Shown here piece after piece: positions 45,535 to 54,916 of a stretch of 64,000 nt of DNA; positions within the stretch are counted from its first letter, which is position 1, and the number at the start of each line of letters is the position of its first letter. A program made the translations under genes and the position numbers. A model generated the notes under the pieces. That model did no database searches and had not been told where the DNA came from. It saw only the letters and a program-made list of their open reading frames with translations. The DNA is from Bacillus sp. ISL-18. Lineage in GTDB: Bacteria; Bacillota; Bacilli; Bacillales; Cytobacillaceae. Where the stretch lies: assembly GCF_018613415.1 (NCBI RefSeq), contig NZ_JAGGQG010000002.1, positions 124,001-188,000 of the forward strand, given 5' to 3'.

Positions 45535-45807
45535 ATGGCAGAAATAGATTTAGAGTTTCGGGGAATCAAGATAGATCATCTTGGCATGTATTTTCAAGAA
45601 CTTGGGGCCATCCAGGTAACGGATACTTTTCCTTTTATCTATGAGGCTGAAGGGTGGAGCGGACAGATTTTATCAGAGGAGGAACTTGCTTTCACGGCCA
45701 TCTTTAAGGTTAATGCAGTAAAGGTCCGTTTTATTGCTGAAGATGAAGAAACATTGATGAAGGTTATAAAGAATTATCGTTATAAAACAACTAGGATTGG
45801 CGGATAA
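45535..45807 (+). CDS. Small AOR-linked protein ending in Gly-Gly, unknown
   Basis: A 90-aa protein starting 1 bp after the stop of the MoaD-like gene, with the Shine-Dalgarno GGAGG formed by that gene's last codons, so the two are coupled. Alternating strands and a central EGWSGQILSEEELAF; no Cys. It ends TTRIGG, so it too has a free Gly-Gly tail. It may correspond to the MoaD-related C-terminal domain seen fused or adjacent to MoaD in Thermus (from memory). Role unproven. Confidence 0.7.
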   Translation: MAEIDLEFRGIKIDHLGMYFQELGAIQVTDTFPFIYEAEGWSGQILSEEELAFTAIFKVNAVKVRFIAEDEETLMKVIKNYRYKTTRIGG

Positions 45808-45846
45808 AAAAGCATCTGCGAACGTTACCTTCGCAGATGCTTTTTT
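45806..45846. terminator. Bidirectional terminator between the MoaD-like pair and the AOR gene
   Basis: AAAAAAGCATCTGCGAA/TTCGCAGATGCTTTTTT, a 17-bp perfect stem. Confidence 0.93.
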
Positions 45847-45852
45847 GTCCTA

Positions 45853-47682
45853 TTAAACTAATTGACTTTCAGAATCAATAATGCCTAATTCACGAAGCTT
45901 TTGTTCAGGGACTAATCCATCTTTCCAGCCGCGGACTTGATAATATTCTTCAAGCATAATATCCATCCGGCTTACATGACCTGCACTATTTCCAGATGCA
46001 GGTTCTTCAGTAAACCGTTTTGGAAGGAAATCGTCTTCACGTTTATTAAAACCAGCAAGGTTATTATAGTAACGCTCAAGATTGTAAATTCTTTCTCCGG
46101 CCTTCATCACATCATCGGCCGTCATTGGTATTCCAGTCATGGTACTGTACTGCTCTGCATAATGCTCGGCATTTTCCGAGAAAGAAGAGAACTTACAAAT
46201 ATTCATTGAATCTGAAAATGCCAGCATATCTTGGAATATTTTTAATAGTTCACCTTTTCCTTCTGGCTTTAATCGGTCGGTTGGCTCAGGTATACCTGCA
46301 ATTTCACTGGCGACAGTGTAGCCGCGTAAGTGACAGGCACCACGGTTACTAGTGGCATAACCAAGTCCGATACCTTGGATTCCTCGTGGATCATAGGCCG
46401 GAATGGATTGACCTTTTACCGACATGGAAAGCTGTTGTGCACCCCATGCAGCTGTTGCACGCGCAGGGCCTTCAGCAAGAATGCCGCCAAAACCTTCACG
46501 CAGGGCAATTTTTCTTGTTAATTCAATCATGGAGTCAGCGTCTCCCCAGATTAATTCTTCCTTTATAATCCCTTTTTCAAACGCTTCCATTGTTACGGAG
46601 AAGCAATGACCAAGCTCGATCGTATCGAGACCGTATTCATTACAGCGGTCAATTAAATAAGAAATTGCTTCGGCGTCGCTTAAAAGACAGTTAGAGCCAA
46701 GTGACCAGGCAGATTCAAACTCTACACTTTCAACGCGCGTCTTATATTTACCATCTTTTACTTCTACTTCAATCTTGCAGCCTACCGGACAAGCATGGCA
46801 GGTGTTATTAGCAACACGAAGATGGGTGTTAACATATTCACCACTGTGTTTTTCTGCCTCATCCCAGTGAGTTAGCTGCGAGTTTTTCGTTGGAAGCGCT
46901 CCCACTTCGTTGATTAGGTTTGTAAGCACATTCGTCCCATAGACGGATAATCCACCTTTGTTCGGTGCAGTTAAGCCGCCGTCTAGTATTGCTTTAACTG
47001 CTTTCTTATTGGCTTCTTTATATTCAGCCGCTAATTTAGGTGCAGGCATATTTCCTTTTTGGGCTGCTTTAATGACAATCGCTTTTAATTTCTTATAGCC
47101 TGCCACTGCAGCTGTTCCGCCACGGCCGGCAGCACGATCATGCTCATTGATGAAAGAGGCAAAACGAACCGTATTCTCGCCCGCTTGACCAATTGTCATG
47201 ACACTTAGGTCTTGTTCACCGTATTGGTCTTTCATAGCTTGAATAAATGCTCTGGTGCTTGTTCCCCAAAGAGTAGAAGCGTCGCGGAGTTCTGCTTTAC
47301 CGTCTTCAATAAAAAGGTAAACAGGTTTATCACTTTTCCCTTTAAAAATAAGGTTATCAATACCTGCCCATTTTAGCCGCGCTGCGGTCCATCCGCCAAT
47401 GTGAGAATCCGTAACTGTTCCTGTAAGCGGTGATTTAGTTACAACACAAAGCCGTCCGCTCATCGATGAACGAGTACCGGTGACAGGGCCTGTCATAAAA
47501 CATAAAATGTTATCAGCAGATAATGGCTCGACTTCTGGGCCATTATCTAATACATATTTGACACCGAGGCCACGGCCGCCTATGTATTTTTTGGCATCCT
47601 CTTCATTAATAGGCCTGTAATCCACTGTCCCGCTTGTTAAGTCGACTAGAACTTCCTTGTTTTTGAAACCGCCAATACTCAT
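45853..47682 (-). CDS. Aldehyde:ferredoxin oxidoreductase (tungsten/molybdopterin enzyme)
   Basis: A 609-aa AOR-family enzyme oxidising aldehydes to acids with ferredoxin. The [4Fe-4S] ligands are intact: Cys295, Cys298 and Cys302 (TCHACPVGC) and Cys496 (NICKFSS), matching the Pyrococcus AOR spacing. Pterin-binding regions are present: YIGGRGLGVKY near the N terminus, AAGRGGTAAVAG, YDPRGIQGIGLGYATSNRGACH, and the metal-site region EFESAWSLGSN. No dedicated ferredoxin or subunit gene adjoins it. Convergent with the MoaD-like pair and divergent from the MoeB-like gene. Confidence 0.95.
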   Translation of the reverse strand: MSIGGFKNKEVLVDLTSGTVDYRPINEEDAKKYIGGRGLGVKYVLDNGPEVEPLSADNILCFMTGPVTGTRSSMSGRLCVVTKSPLTGTVTDSHIGGWTAARLKWAGIDNLIFKGKSDKPVYLFIEDGKAELRDASTLWGTSTRAFIQAMKDQYGEQDLSVMTIGQAGENTVRFASFINEHDRAAGRGGTAAVAGYKKLKAIVIKAAQKGNMPAPKLAAEYKEANKKAVKAILDGGLTAPNKGGLSVYGTNVLTNLINEVGALPTKNSQLTHWDEAEKHSGEYVNTHLRVANNTCHACPVGCKIEVEVKDGKYKTRVESVEFESAWSLGSNCLLSDAEAISYLIDRCNEYGLDTIELGHCFSVTMEAFEKGIIKEELIWGDADSMIELTRKIALREGFGGILAEGPARATAAWGAQQLSMSVKGQSIPAYDPRGIQGIGLGYATSNRGACHLRGYTVASEIAGIPEPTDRLKPEGKGELLKIFQDMLAFSDSMNICKFSSFSENAEHYAEQYSTMTGIPMTADDVMKAGERIYNLERYYNNLAGFNKREDDFLPKRFTEEPASGNSAGHVSRMDIMLEEYYQVRGWKDGLVPEQKLRELGIIDSESQLV

Positions 47683-47892
47683 AAATTCCCCTCTTTTCCA
47701 TTAAACTTTTTATATGAATCTCCTAACCAATGGCTAAGAAATATCTCCAAAATTTAGCTTTTCATCCAATTTCTATTATACACTTTTACAATTATTATTA
47801 AAATTAAAAAAGTTTAGTAATATCAGATATTTATTTGATAAGATAATAGTATTATCGTTGGACCTGAAGTCGTTAGAGAAAAGAGGAAGCTC

Positions 47893-48921
47893 ATGAATGA
47901 TTTAGCACGGTATTCGAGACAAATCCTTTTTCCGAGTATTGGGGAAGAAGGGCAGAGGAATATGCTGAGGAGCCGGGTGGCAATCGTTGGGGCAGGGGCA
48001 CTTGGTACGGTGATTGCTAATCATCTTGTTCGCTCTGGGGTAGGATATATAAGGTTAATCGATCGGGATTTAGTAGAATGGTCCAATCTGCAGCGGCAAA
48101 TTCTCTATACAGAGGAGGATGCGCGCAAGCAGCTTCCAAAGGCCATCGCCGCTCAAGAAAAGCTGAAGGATATCAATTCGACTGTTATGGTTGATGCCGT
48201 TATAGCTGACTTAAATCTGGACAATGCCGAAGAGTTATTAACAGGTATGAACGTTATCGTTGATGGAACTGATAATTTTATGACCCGTTTTTTAATTAAT
48301 GATGTCGCTGTCAAGTATCGGATTCCCTGGGTACATGGAGCAGCAGTAAGTTCACGGGGAATGTTTGCTGTCATTAAACCGGGAGTAACCCCCTGTTACC
48401 GTTGTCTTTTTCCTAATGTTCCGAGCGGCAATGGAGAGACTTGTGATACAGTGGGGGTTTTGTCACCCTTAACCGATATCATCGGATCTTTTCAGGCGAT
48501 GGAAACAATGAAGCTATTAGTGGGAGCAGAAACCACTCCTAATCTAGAACAAATTGATATTTGGGACCTATCTTCCATGCAAATGGATATTTCACAAGGC
48601 AGGAATCCTAATTGTCCTACATGTGGACAAGGCCATTTTGATTTTTTAGACCGCTCCTCGGACCATCAGGTAGCGTATACAACACTTTGCGGTCGCGATA
48701 CAGTGCAAATCAGCCCAAGACATAAAAGAGAGTTAGACCTAAAGAAGACAGCAGAGAACCTTCAAAAAAGTGAAAAAGTATCAGTTAACGAATTTTTACT
48801 CCGTTTTTCTCCGGATGATGGAGTAACCATTGTGGTCTTTAAGGATGCCCGCGTTCTCATCCATGGGACAAATGATATAATAAAAGCAAAACAGCTTTAC
48901 GCGAAATATATAGGAAGTTAA
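47893..48921 (+). CDS. MoeB/ThiF-type sulfur-carrier adenylyltransferase
   Basis: A 342-aa E1-like enzyme: GxGxxG in IVGAGALGTVIA, the RQILYTEED region, the VDGTDNFMTRFLIND strand, and zinc ligands CYRC and CPTC. It adenylates the Gly-Gly end of a sulfur carrier. Sequence alone cannot separate ThiF from MoeB; the AOR and MoaD-like neighbours favour molybdopterin/tungstopterin. About 75 extra C-terminal residues follow CPTCG, as in Bacillus ThiF. Confidence 0.87.
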   Translation: MNDLARYSRQILFPSIGEEGQRNMLRSRVAIVGAGALGTVIANHLVRSGVGYIRLIDRDLVEWSNLQRQILYTEEDARKQLPKAIAAQEKLKDINSTVMVDAVIADLNLDNAEELLTGMNVIVDGTDNFMTRFLINDVAVKYRIPWVHGAAVSSRGMFAVIKPGVTPCYRCLFPNVPSGNGETCDTVGVLSPLTDIIGSFQAMETMKLLVGAETTPNLEQIDIWDLSSMQMDISQGRNPNCPTCGQGHFDFLDRSSDHQVAYTTLCGRDTVQISPRHKRELDLKKTAENLQKSEKVSVNEFLLRFSPDDGVTIVVFKDARVLIHGTNDIIKAKQLYAKYIGS

Positions 48922-48959
48922 AAACCAAAAGGCTGGGAGTTTCCAGCCTTTTGGTTTTT
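48921..48959. terminator. Bidirectional terminator between the MoeB-like gene and yisN
   Basis: AAAAACCAAAAGGCTGG/CCAGCCTTTTGGTTTTTA. Confidence 0.9.
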
Positions 48960-49521
48960 ATGAAATCATTTTTTCTATCACTAACCGTTTCCCAGTGTTT
49001 AACGTGAATTCAAACCGATCATTGACTTTTTCAAAGTAGCAAAAATGATGCTGTACGTTACAAATTTGTTCCTGATTATCAAATACCATAAAATTCACGC
49101 CATCTTTTCGATTTTCGTCCGATAAGAAGGATAAATGGTTATAACAGTAGATGCAGTCATAAATGGAAAAATTTAATGAATTTAATGTTGTAACGAACTG
49201 GAAAAAGGCGTCATCATTCACTCCATCCAAAAGGCGCTCAAGAGAATAAATTAAATGTTTTTTCATTCTAATCGTATCGTGATCACGAAGCATAATCGCT
49301 TCCTTCCCACAATGAATCTTTCCGGGTTCACCCACGATCCCTTTCTTCCAACGGTTCAGCCGGAAAACCTCAATTTCTTGATGAACAAAATCATCTAACA
49401 TCGTGGCTTCTTCTGTTTCCTCATCGAAAAAAATCCATTGATCATTGATTTGTTCAACGGTTCCTACGTTGTAAGCTCTTTGTTGAAAATCATATAGTTT
49501 TAATCGTTGTTGTCGATTCAT
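48958..49521 (-). CDS. yisN: YisN-like protein (DUF2777 family)
   Basis: A 187-aa soluble protein placed directly upstream of asnO on the opposite strand, as yisN in B. subtilis. Start ATG 49521 (MNRQQRLKLYDFQQRAYN) lies 6 bp after CGGAGG; the frame extends to 49572 without comparable support. Function unknown. Confidence 0.7.
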   Translation of the reverse strand: MNRQQRLKLYDFQQRAYNVGTVEQINDQWIFFDEETEEATMLDDFVHQEIEVFRLNRWKKGIVGEPGKIHCGKEAIMLRDHDTIRMKKHLIYSLERLLDGVNDDAFFQFVTTLNSLNFSIYDCIYCYNHLSFLSDENRKDGVNFMVFDNQEQICNVQHHFCYFEKVNDRFEFTLNTGKRLVIEKMIS

Positions 49522-49755
49522 CTCTAACCTCCGTACACAGTTGCTTTCATTTTTCTTTTTTGACATCTTCATGCCTTTTTATAACCAGGTTTTTTTTGAA
49601 ATCTTAAGTATAAAAATTTTTATTCGGAAGAATCCGTGTTCCATGTAGCATTTGGATCATTCTATTTTAGGACAATTAACCATTTAATCTGGGCTGAATA
49701 GTATAGAGCATGTAATACCTGTTCAGTTATTTATTTGTAAGGGAGTGAGATGCGA

Positions 49756-51603
49756 ATGTGCGGAATCTCAGGATGGGTTAATTTTAATAAAGTAATAAAA
49801 AACGAAACGGAAACCCTAGTGAAAATGGCGAATACATTGGCAAAAAGAGGTCCAGATGAAACAAATACCTGGCAGGATACACACGCCTGCTTTGGTCATA
49901 AAAGACTGATCGTGGTTGACCCTGAAGGCGGCAGACAGCCAATGACCAAACACAAAGAGGGTTTTGATTACACCATTTGCTACAATGGAGAATTATATAA
50001 CACTGAAGATCTTCGCAAAATCCTTCTTACTAAAGGATATTCGTTTAAAGGTCATTCTGATACAGAAGTACTGTTAACTGCCTATATAGAATGGGCGGAA
50101 GAGTGCGTCAATCATTTAAATGGAATCTTTGCTTTTGCTATTTGGGATCCGAAAAGAGAACAGCTCTTTATCGGACGAGACCGTCTTGGCGTCAAACCGT
50201 TATTCTTTACAGAACATCAAAAAGGGATTATCTTTGCATCAGAAATTAAGGCTATTCTAGCTCATCCGGAAATCAAAACAGAGATCACTCATGAGGGGCT
50301 GGCAGAGGTCCTTGGAGTAGGTCCTTCTAGAACACCAGGATCTGGTATTTTCAAAGGGATGCAAGAACTGCGGCCTGCCCATGCTTTAACTTTGTCACGA
50401 AATGGCTTAAAGGTTTGGCGTTATTGGAATGTAAAGAGTGAGGAACATAAGGAAAATGTGGAGGAAACAGCCGAAAAGGTACGATACTTAGTTACGGACG
50501 CAGTAACAAGACAGCTTGTTTCCGACGTACCATTGTGCACCTTTTTATCCGGCGGCCTTGATTCTAGTATTATCACAGCGATTGCTGCGAAAGGATTTGC
50601 AGATCAGGGAAAGGGGCAGCTTCATACTTATTCGATTGATTATGAAGGAAATGACCTGCATTTCACCTCGAATGAATTTCAGCCCGATGCAGACGGAACG
50701 TTCATTCAAATGATGACGGAAAAGTTTGCTACCCGGCATCACAACAAAACCATCTCACAAGAACAATTAGTTCACGACCTTGTAGAGGCCACTGCTGTTC
50801 GAGATTTTCCTGGAATGGCGGATGTCGATTCCTCGTTACTATGGTTTTGTAAAGAAATTAAAAAGGATTTTGTTGTTAGTTTGTCTGGAGAATGTGCAGA
50901 TGAGATTTTCGGCGGATATCCGTGGTTTCATCGTAAACAGGATTTAGAGCGGCCAGGTTTTCCCTGGATGCGTTCCGTAAATGAGCGGCAAAATCTTTTG
51001 AAGCCGTATTGGCGGGATCAATTAAATTTAAGTGAATTTTCTATGAATCAGTATCAACAGGCCATTGCTGAAACGCCAAAATTGGAAGGCGAAAGCATTG
51101 AAGAAGCAAAGCGGAGAGAATTATTCTATATTAATATGACCTGGTTTATGACGACCTTACTTGATCGAAAAGATAGAATGAGTATGGGGGCCAGCCTTGA
51201 GGTCCGGGTACCATTTGCCGACCATCGTCTTGTAGAATACTTGTGGAATATTCCATGGGACATGAAAATGTATCGAGGCAGAGAAAAAGGACTTCTCCGC
51301 AAAGCCTTTGAAGGGATTCTGCCTGAAGAAGTCCTTTATCGCAAAAAAAGTCCATATCCAAAGACGCATAATCCGGAATATACTGCCGCTATACAAAAAT
51401 GGATGGGGACCATATTACAGGATAAAGCTTCGATATTGCATGAGTTTTTCCAAAAGGAACAACTTCAAAGTATTGTAGAGACTGGCGGAAAATCATTTAA
51501 GGAGCCGTGGTTCGGCCAGCTAATGACGGGTCCGCAATTATTAGCCTATCTTGTTCAGTTCCATACATGGTTTAAGAACTATAATATTAATATCGTAAAT
51601 TAG
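49756..51603 (+). CDS. asnO: Glutamine-hydrolysing asparagine synthase AsnO
   Basis: A 615-aa two-domain enzyme. The class II glutaminase domain starts MCGISGW, so Cys2 becomes the nucleophile after Met removal, which fixes the start at ATG 49756 rather than 49750. RGPDE, NGELYN and the synthase PP-loop FLSGGLDSSI follow. AsnO in B. subtilis is tied to sporulation. Ends before the terminator of 51685-51714. Confidence 0.94.
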   Translation: MCGISGWVNFNKVIKNETETLVKMANTLAKRGPDETNTWQDTHACFGHKRLIVVDPEGGRQPMTKHKEGFDYTICYNGELYNTEDLRKILLTKGYSFKGHSDTEVLLTAYIEWAEECVNHLNGIFAFAIWDPKREQLFIGRDRLGVKPLFFTEHQKGIIFASEIKAILAHPEIKTEITHEGLAEVLGVGPSRTPGSGIFKGMQELRPAHALTLSRNGLKVWRYWNVKSEEHKENVEETAEKVRYLVTDAVTRQLVSDVPLCTFLSGGLDSSIITAIAAKGFADQGKGQLHTYSIDYEGNDLHFTSNEFQPDADGTFIQMMTEKFATRHHNKTISQEQLVHDLVEATAVRDFPGMADVDSSLLWFCKEIKKDFVVSLSGECADEIFGGYPWFHRKQDLERPGFPWMRSVNERQNLLKPYWRDQLNLSEFSMNQYQQAIAETPKLEGESIEEAKRRELFYINMTWFMTTLLDRKDRMSMGASLEVRVPFADHRLVEYLWNIPWDMKMYRGREKGLLRKAFEGILPEEVLYRKKSPYPKTHNPEYTAAIQKWMGTILQDKASILHEFFQKEQLQSIVETGGKSFKEPWFGQLMTGPQLLAYLVQFHTWFKNYNINIVN

Positions 51604-51684
51604 GCCTTTCAATTTCAAGGAAAATTATTTAAAAATTATTATTAAAATTTGGAATAAAAGCAGGATTAGATTAAAATGTTTAGT

Positions 51685-51714
51685 GGAAGAGGGAACCTTT
51701 CCTCTTCCTTTTTT
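51685..51714 (+). terminator. Terminator of asnO
   Basis: GGAAGAGG/CCTCTTCC followed by T6, located just before the Shine-Dalgarno of the next gene. Confidence 0.82.
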
Positions 51715-51729
51715 AAGGAGGAAAAAGCC

Positions 51730-53235
51730 GTGAAAAAAATAACGTTATTATTATTAACCTTTTTACTTTGCTCAAGCCTTCCTGCTCATGCGGAAATAGA
51801 AAAGGAAAACCGCTTATGGCAGGATGAATCCATTTACTCGCTTATGGTGGACCGTTTTAATGATGGGAACATAAAAAATGACTTTAATGTAGACGCGAAA
51901 AACCCCTTAGCATACAATGGCGGTGATTTTCAGGGGATCATTGACAAATTAGATTACATACATGATATGGGCTTTACAGCCATTCGACTAACTCCAATCT
52001 TTGATAATACCGAAAATGGGTACCATGGTTATTGGGTAAAGGATTTTTATAAAACCGATGAGCATTTTGGCACAATCAAGACTTTTCAGGAGCTTGTAAA
52101 AGAAGCTCATAAGCGAAAAATGAAAGTTATTATTGATTTTGTGGCTAATAATACCGCTGCGGATCATCCGTGGGTAAGTGATCCTGCTAAAAAGAATTGG
52201 TATCACCCCAATCAGGAAATGGCTGAAGGGACGAATGGCTGGGTAGATGGTTTGCCTGACCTTAATCAGGACAACCCTGAAGTAAAAAAATATCTGATAG
52301 ATGCCGCCAAATGGTGGATTAGCAAAACGGATATCGACGGGTATAGCCTGCCAGAGGTCAATCAAGTTCCATTAAGTTTCTGGACTGATTTTTCAAATGC
52401 CGTTAAGAAAGAGAAAAAGGATTTCTTCTTAATGGGTGTCCCGCAGGATAATGCCGCAATAGATACAGCTAAGTATCAAAACGCAGGAATTGACAGCGTA
52501 TTCGATAATGCGAAAAGTAAGAATTTAAGAAAGGCGTTTGCCACCACGAACCAATCCTTTTCTGATTTGGACTTATCTTCAAATCATGATGGAAAGCCAG
52601 AATTAATAGCGAACTTTTTTGATAATGAGTATACGGCAAGATTTACGGCTGATATCGTGGAGAAACGACAATTTCCAGGTTCTCGGTGGAAAACTGCGTT
52701 GACATACCTATATACAACCCCAGGTATACCGATTTATTATTATGGAACGGACATTGCCTTAAATGGCGGCAAAACTCCTGATAATCGCAGGCAAATGAAC
52801 TTCCGGACGGAGAAGGACCTGATTGACTATACCACCAAAATTTCTGAATTAAGAAATAAGCTGCCTTCTTTAACAAGAGGGACCATGAAAATGCTCTATG
52901 ATAAAGGCGGGATGGTTGTTTATAAGCGCGTTTATAAAGGTGAAACTTCGATTATTGCGATTAATAATTCCACAAAATCACAAAAGGTGATTTTAACGGA
53001 AAAGCAATTAGCTCCTGATAAGGAACTTCGTGGTTTACTTGCCGGGGATATAGTCCGCAGTCACAAGAATGACTACATCCTTATAGTAGACCGGGATAAT
53101 TCGGAAATCTATGTCCTTACTGAAAAAAGCGGCATTAACTTTACCTTTATTGCAGCCTTAGTTGGAGTGGGGGTCTTATCTTTAATTTTCCTTTTATTGG
53201 TTATTAAGCGTGGGAGAAAAGTGAAAGTAGACTAG
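51730..53235 (+). CDS. Secreted, membrane-anchored GH13-like protein lacking catalytic residues
   Basis: A 501-aa protein: signal peptide (MKKITLLLLTFLLCSSLPAHA), an alpha-amylase TIM-barrel fold, a C-terminal beta domain, and a transmembrane anchor near residues 470-492 with a basic tail. The fold is recognisable (DGNIKND, YNGGDFQGIIDKLDYI, WVDGLPDLNQDNPEV). But conserved region II reads GYSLPEVNQ where active enzymes have GYRLDTVKH: Arg to Ser206, nucleophile Asp to Pro208. The acid/base Glu is Val237, and region IV NHD is NEY (299-301). Region I His is Asn141. GTG start follows AAGGAGG. Confidence 0.9.
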   Translation: MKKITLLLLTFLLCSSLPAHAEIEKENRLWQDESIYSLMVDRFNDGNIKNDFNVDAKNPLAYNGGDFQGIIDKLDYIHDMGFTAIRLTPIFDNTENGYHGYWVKDFYKTDEHFGTIKTFQELVKEAHKRKMKVIIDFVANNTAADHPWVSDPAKKNWYHPNQEMAEGTNGWVDGLPDLNQDNPEVKKYLIDAAKWWISKTDIDGYSLPEVNQVPLSFWTDFSNAVKKEKKDFFLMGVPQDNAAIDTAKYQNAGIDSVFDNAKSKNLRKAFATTNQSFSDLDLSSNHDGKPELIANFFDNEYTARFTADIVEKRQFPGSRWKTALTYLYTTPGIPIYYYGTDIALNGGKTPDNRRQMNFRTEKDLIDYTTKISELRNKLPSLTRGTMKMLYDKGGMVVYKRVYKGETSIIAINNSTKSQKVILTEKQLAPDKELRGLLAGDIVRSHKNDYILIVDRDNSEIYVLTEKSGINFTFIAALVGVGVLSLIFLLLVIKRGRKVKVD

Positions 53236-53236
53236 T

Positions 53237-53270
53237 TAAAATCGGCGGAGACATCTCCGCCGATTTTTTT
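53237..53270. terminator. Terminator of the GH13-like gene
   Basis: AAAATCGGCGGAGA/TCTCCGCCGATTTT then more T. Confidence 0.9.
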
Positions 53271-53311
53271 ATAAATCAAGAAAGTGACCAGGGCGCTTAC
53301 GCTTTTTTTTC

Positions 53312-54184
53312 TTAACCATTTACAATGGTACCACCGTTAACATGGATCATTTGCCCACTTACGTAAGAAGAGTCATCGGAGGCCAGATATACGTAGCTCG
53401 GTGCGAGTTCATGCGGCTGTCCAGCTCTTCCTAGAGGTGTATCTGAACCAAATTTTTCTACTTGATCCTCTGGGAACGTTGATGGGATTAAAGGCGTCCA
53501 AATTGGACCTGGAGCAACTCCGTTCACGCGGATCCCTTGTTTTGCCAGCGACATCGCCAATGAACGTGTAAAGGAGACAATTGCTCCTTTCGTTGCAGAA
53601 TAGTCTAATAATTGTTCGTTTCCATGATAAGCGGTGATGGAAGCCGTATTAATGATTGATGCTCCCTTTTTTAAATGGGGCAGCGCCATTTTGGTCATGT
53701 AAAAGAAGGAAAAAATATTAGTTCGGAAAGTTTTTTCCAACTGTGATGATGTAATATCTAATAAGCTTTTTTGTGGATGCTGCTCTGCGGCATTGTTGAC
53801 AAGAATATCAAGTTTTTGAAACTCGTTCATCGTCTTGCTCACAATATCTTTACAGATATCTTCGGAACCAATATCGCCGGAAAATAAGAGACATTTGCGG
53901 CCTTCTGCTTCAATAAGCTGTTTTGTTTCCTCAGCATCCTGGTGTTCGTTTAAATAAACAATCGCGACATCAGCCCCTTCCTTTGCAAAATAAATCGCAA
54001 CGGATTTGCCTATGCCGCTGTCGCCTCCCGTAATAATGGCTGTCTTACCTGCAAGTTTTCCGCCCGGTTTATAATGAGGATCTACTGAGAGTGGACGAGG
54101 ATTCATTTCACTTTCTACTCCAGGCTGGTGATTCTGGTGTTGTGGCGGAAAGGTGCTTTTTTGTTGATTTTGATTATTACTCAT
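53312..54184 (-). CDS. Short-chain dehydrogenase (general stress protein 39-like)
   Basis: A 290-aa SDR with an N-terminal polar extension of about 40 residues (QNQQKSTFPPQHQNHQ), then the Rossmann motif TGGDSGIGKSVA, NNAAEQ and the catalytic YSATK. This is the YhxC/YdaD type found in Bacillus. Substrate unknown. GGGAGG lies 8 bp before ATG 54184. Confidence 0.88.
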   Translation of the reverse strand: MSNNQNQQKSTFPPQHQNHQPGVESEMNPRPLSVDPHYKPGGKLAGKTAIITGGDSGIGKSVAIYFAKEGADVAIVYLNEHQDAEETKQLIEAEGRKCLLFSGDIGSEDICKDIVSKTMNEFQKLDILVNNAAEQHPQKSLLDITSSQLEKTFRTNIFSFFYMTKMALPHLKKGASIINTASITAYHGNEQLLDYSATKGAIVSFTRSLAMSLAKQGIRVNGVAPGPIWTPLIPSTFPEDQVEKFGSDTPLGRAGQPHELAPSYVYLASDDSSYVSGQMIHVNGGTIVNG

Positions 54185-54310
54185 TTTCTTAACCTCCCAA
54201 TGTCATTCACTGTTAGTGTGAGAAAAAAGAGTCAAATTCATGACCAAAATAAAAAAGACGAAGGATGATTTTTCCTTACGCCTTTAATATTACCCGCCTT
54301 AATGAATAGT

Positions 54311-54335
54311 AAAACTCCTTACTCCTCGGAGTTTT
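54311..54335 (-). terminator. Terminator of yajQ (yitK)
   Basis: AAAACTCC/GGAGTTTT with a T-rich minus-strand exit. Confidence 0.6.
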
Positions 54336-54336
54336 C

Positions 54337-54828
54337 TTATCGATAATTTATAAATTGAACATCAATACTAAGATCAGCTTCACGTACTAAGGAAATAATT
54401 CTTTGCAGATCATCACGGCTTTTGCCGGTTACCCGGACTTGATCGTCCTGAACCTGGCTCTTTACTTTTACACCACTATTTTTAATAATGGTATTAATTT
54501 TTTTAGCGTTTTCCTTGTCAATTCCTTGGGCAATTTTTGCCCGTTGGCGAACAGTGCCACCGGATGCCTTTTCGATTTTACCATAGTCCAAATTTTTAAC
54601 AGGCACACCACGTTTAATTAATTTACTAAATAATACATCTTTTAATTGGTCCATTTTATATTCGTCATCTGAAACAAGAACAAGTTCTTCTTTATCAAGT
54701 GATACTTCACTTTTACTGCCCTTAAAATCATATCGTGTTCCAATTTCTTTCATCGTTTGAGTGATTGCATTGGTGACTTCAGAAAAGTCTACTTTGGATA
54801 CAATATCAAATGAGCTGTCTTTAGACAT
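54337..54828 (-). CDS. yitK: YajQ family nucleotide-binding protein YitK
   Basis: A 163-aa protein beginning [18 protein letters not shown] with two ferredoxin-like folds ([24 protein letters not shown]). YajQ homologues bind cyclic di-GMP or nucleic acid. GGAGGG precedes ATG 54828; the frame upstream to 54855 contains the ribosome site and is not coding. Confidence 0.92.
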   Translation of the reverse strand: MSKDSSFDIVSKVDFSEVTNAITQTMKEIGTRYDFKGSKSEVSLDKEELVLVSDDEYKMDQLKDVLFSKLIKRGVPVKNLDYGKIEKASGGTVRQRAKIAQGIDKENAKKINTIIKNSGVKVKSQVQDDQVRVTGKSRDDLQRIISLVREADLSIDVQFINYR

Positions 54829-54916
54829 AGCCATCCCTCCAATTAATTGATACATTATCTGCTAAAGTTTCCCTTTACGGGTACATTATAGTAAAATAAA
54901 TCAGTTCAAACAAGTC

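Noticed and set aside
46125..46609. Several overlapping plus-strand frames opposite the AOR gene
   Set aside because: Shadows of a well-conserved gene on the other strand; no ribosome sites.
51676..51729. In-frame N-terminal extension of the GH13-like protein
   Set aside because: It runs through the asnO terminator stem and the ribosome site; the signal peptide begins at GTG 51730.
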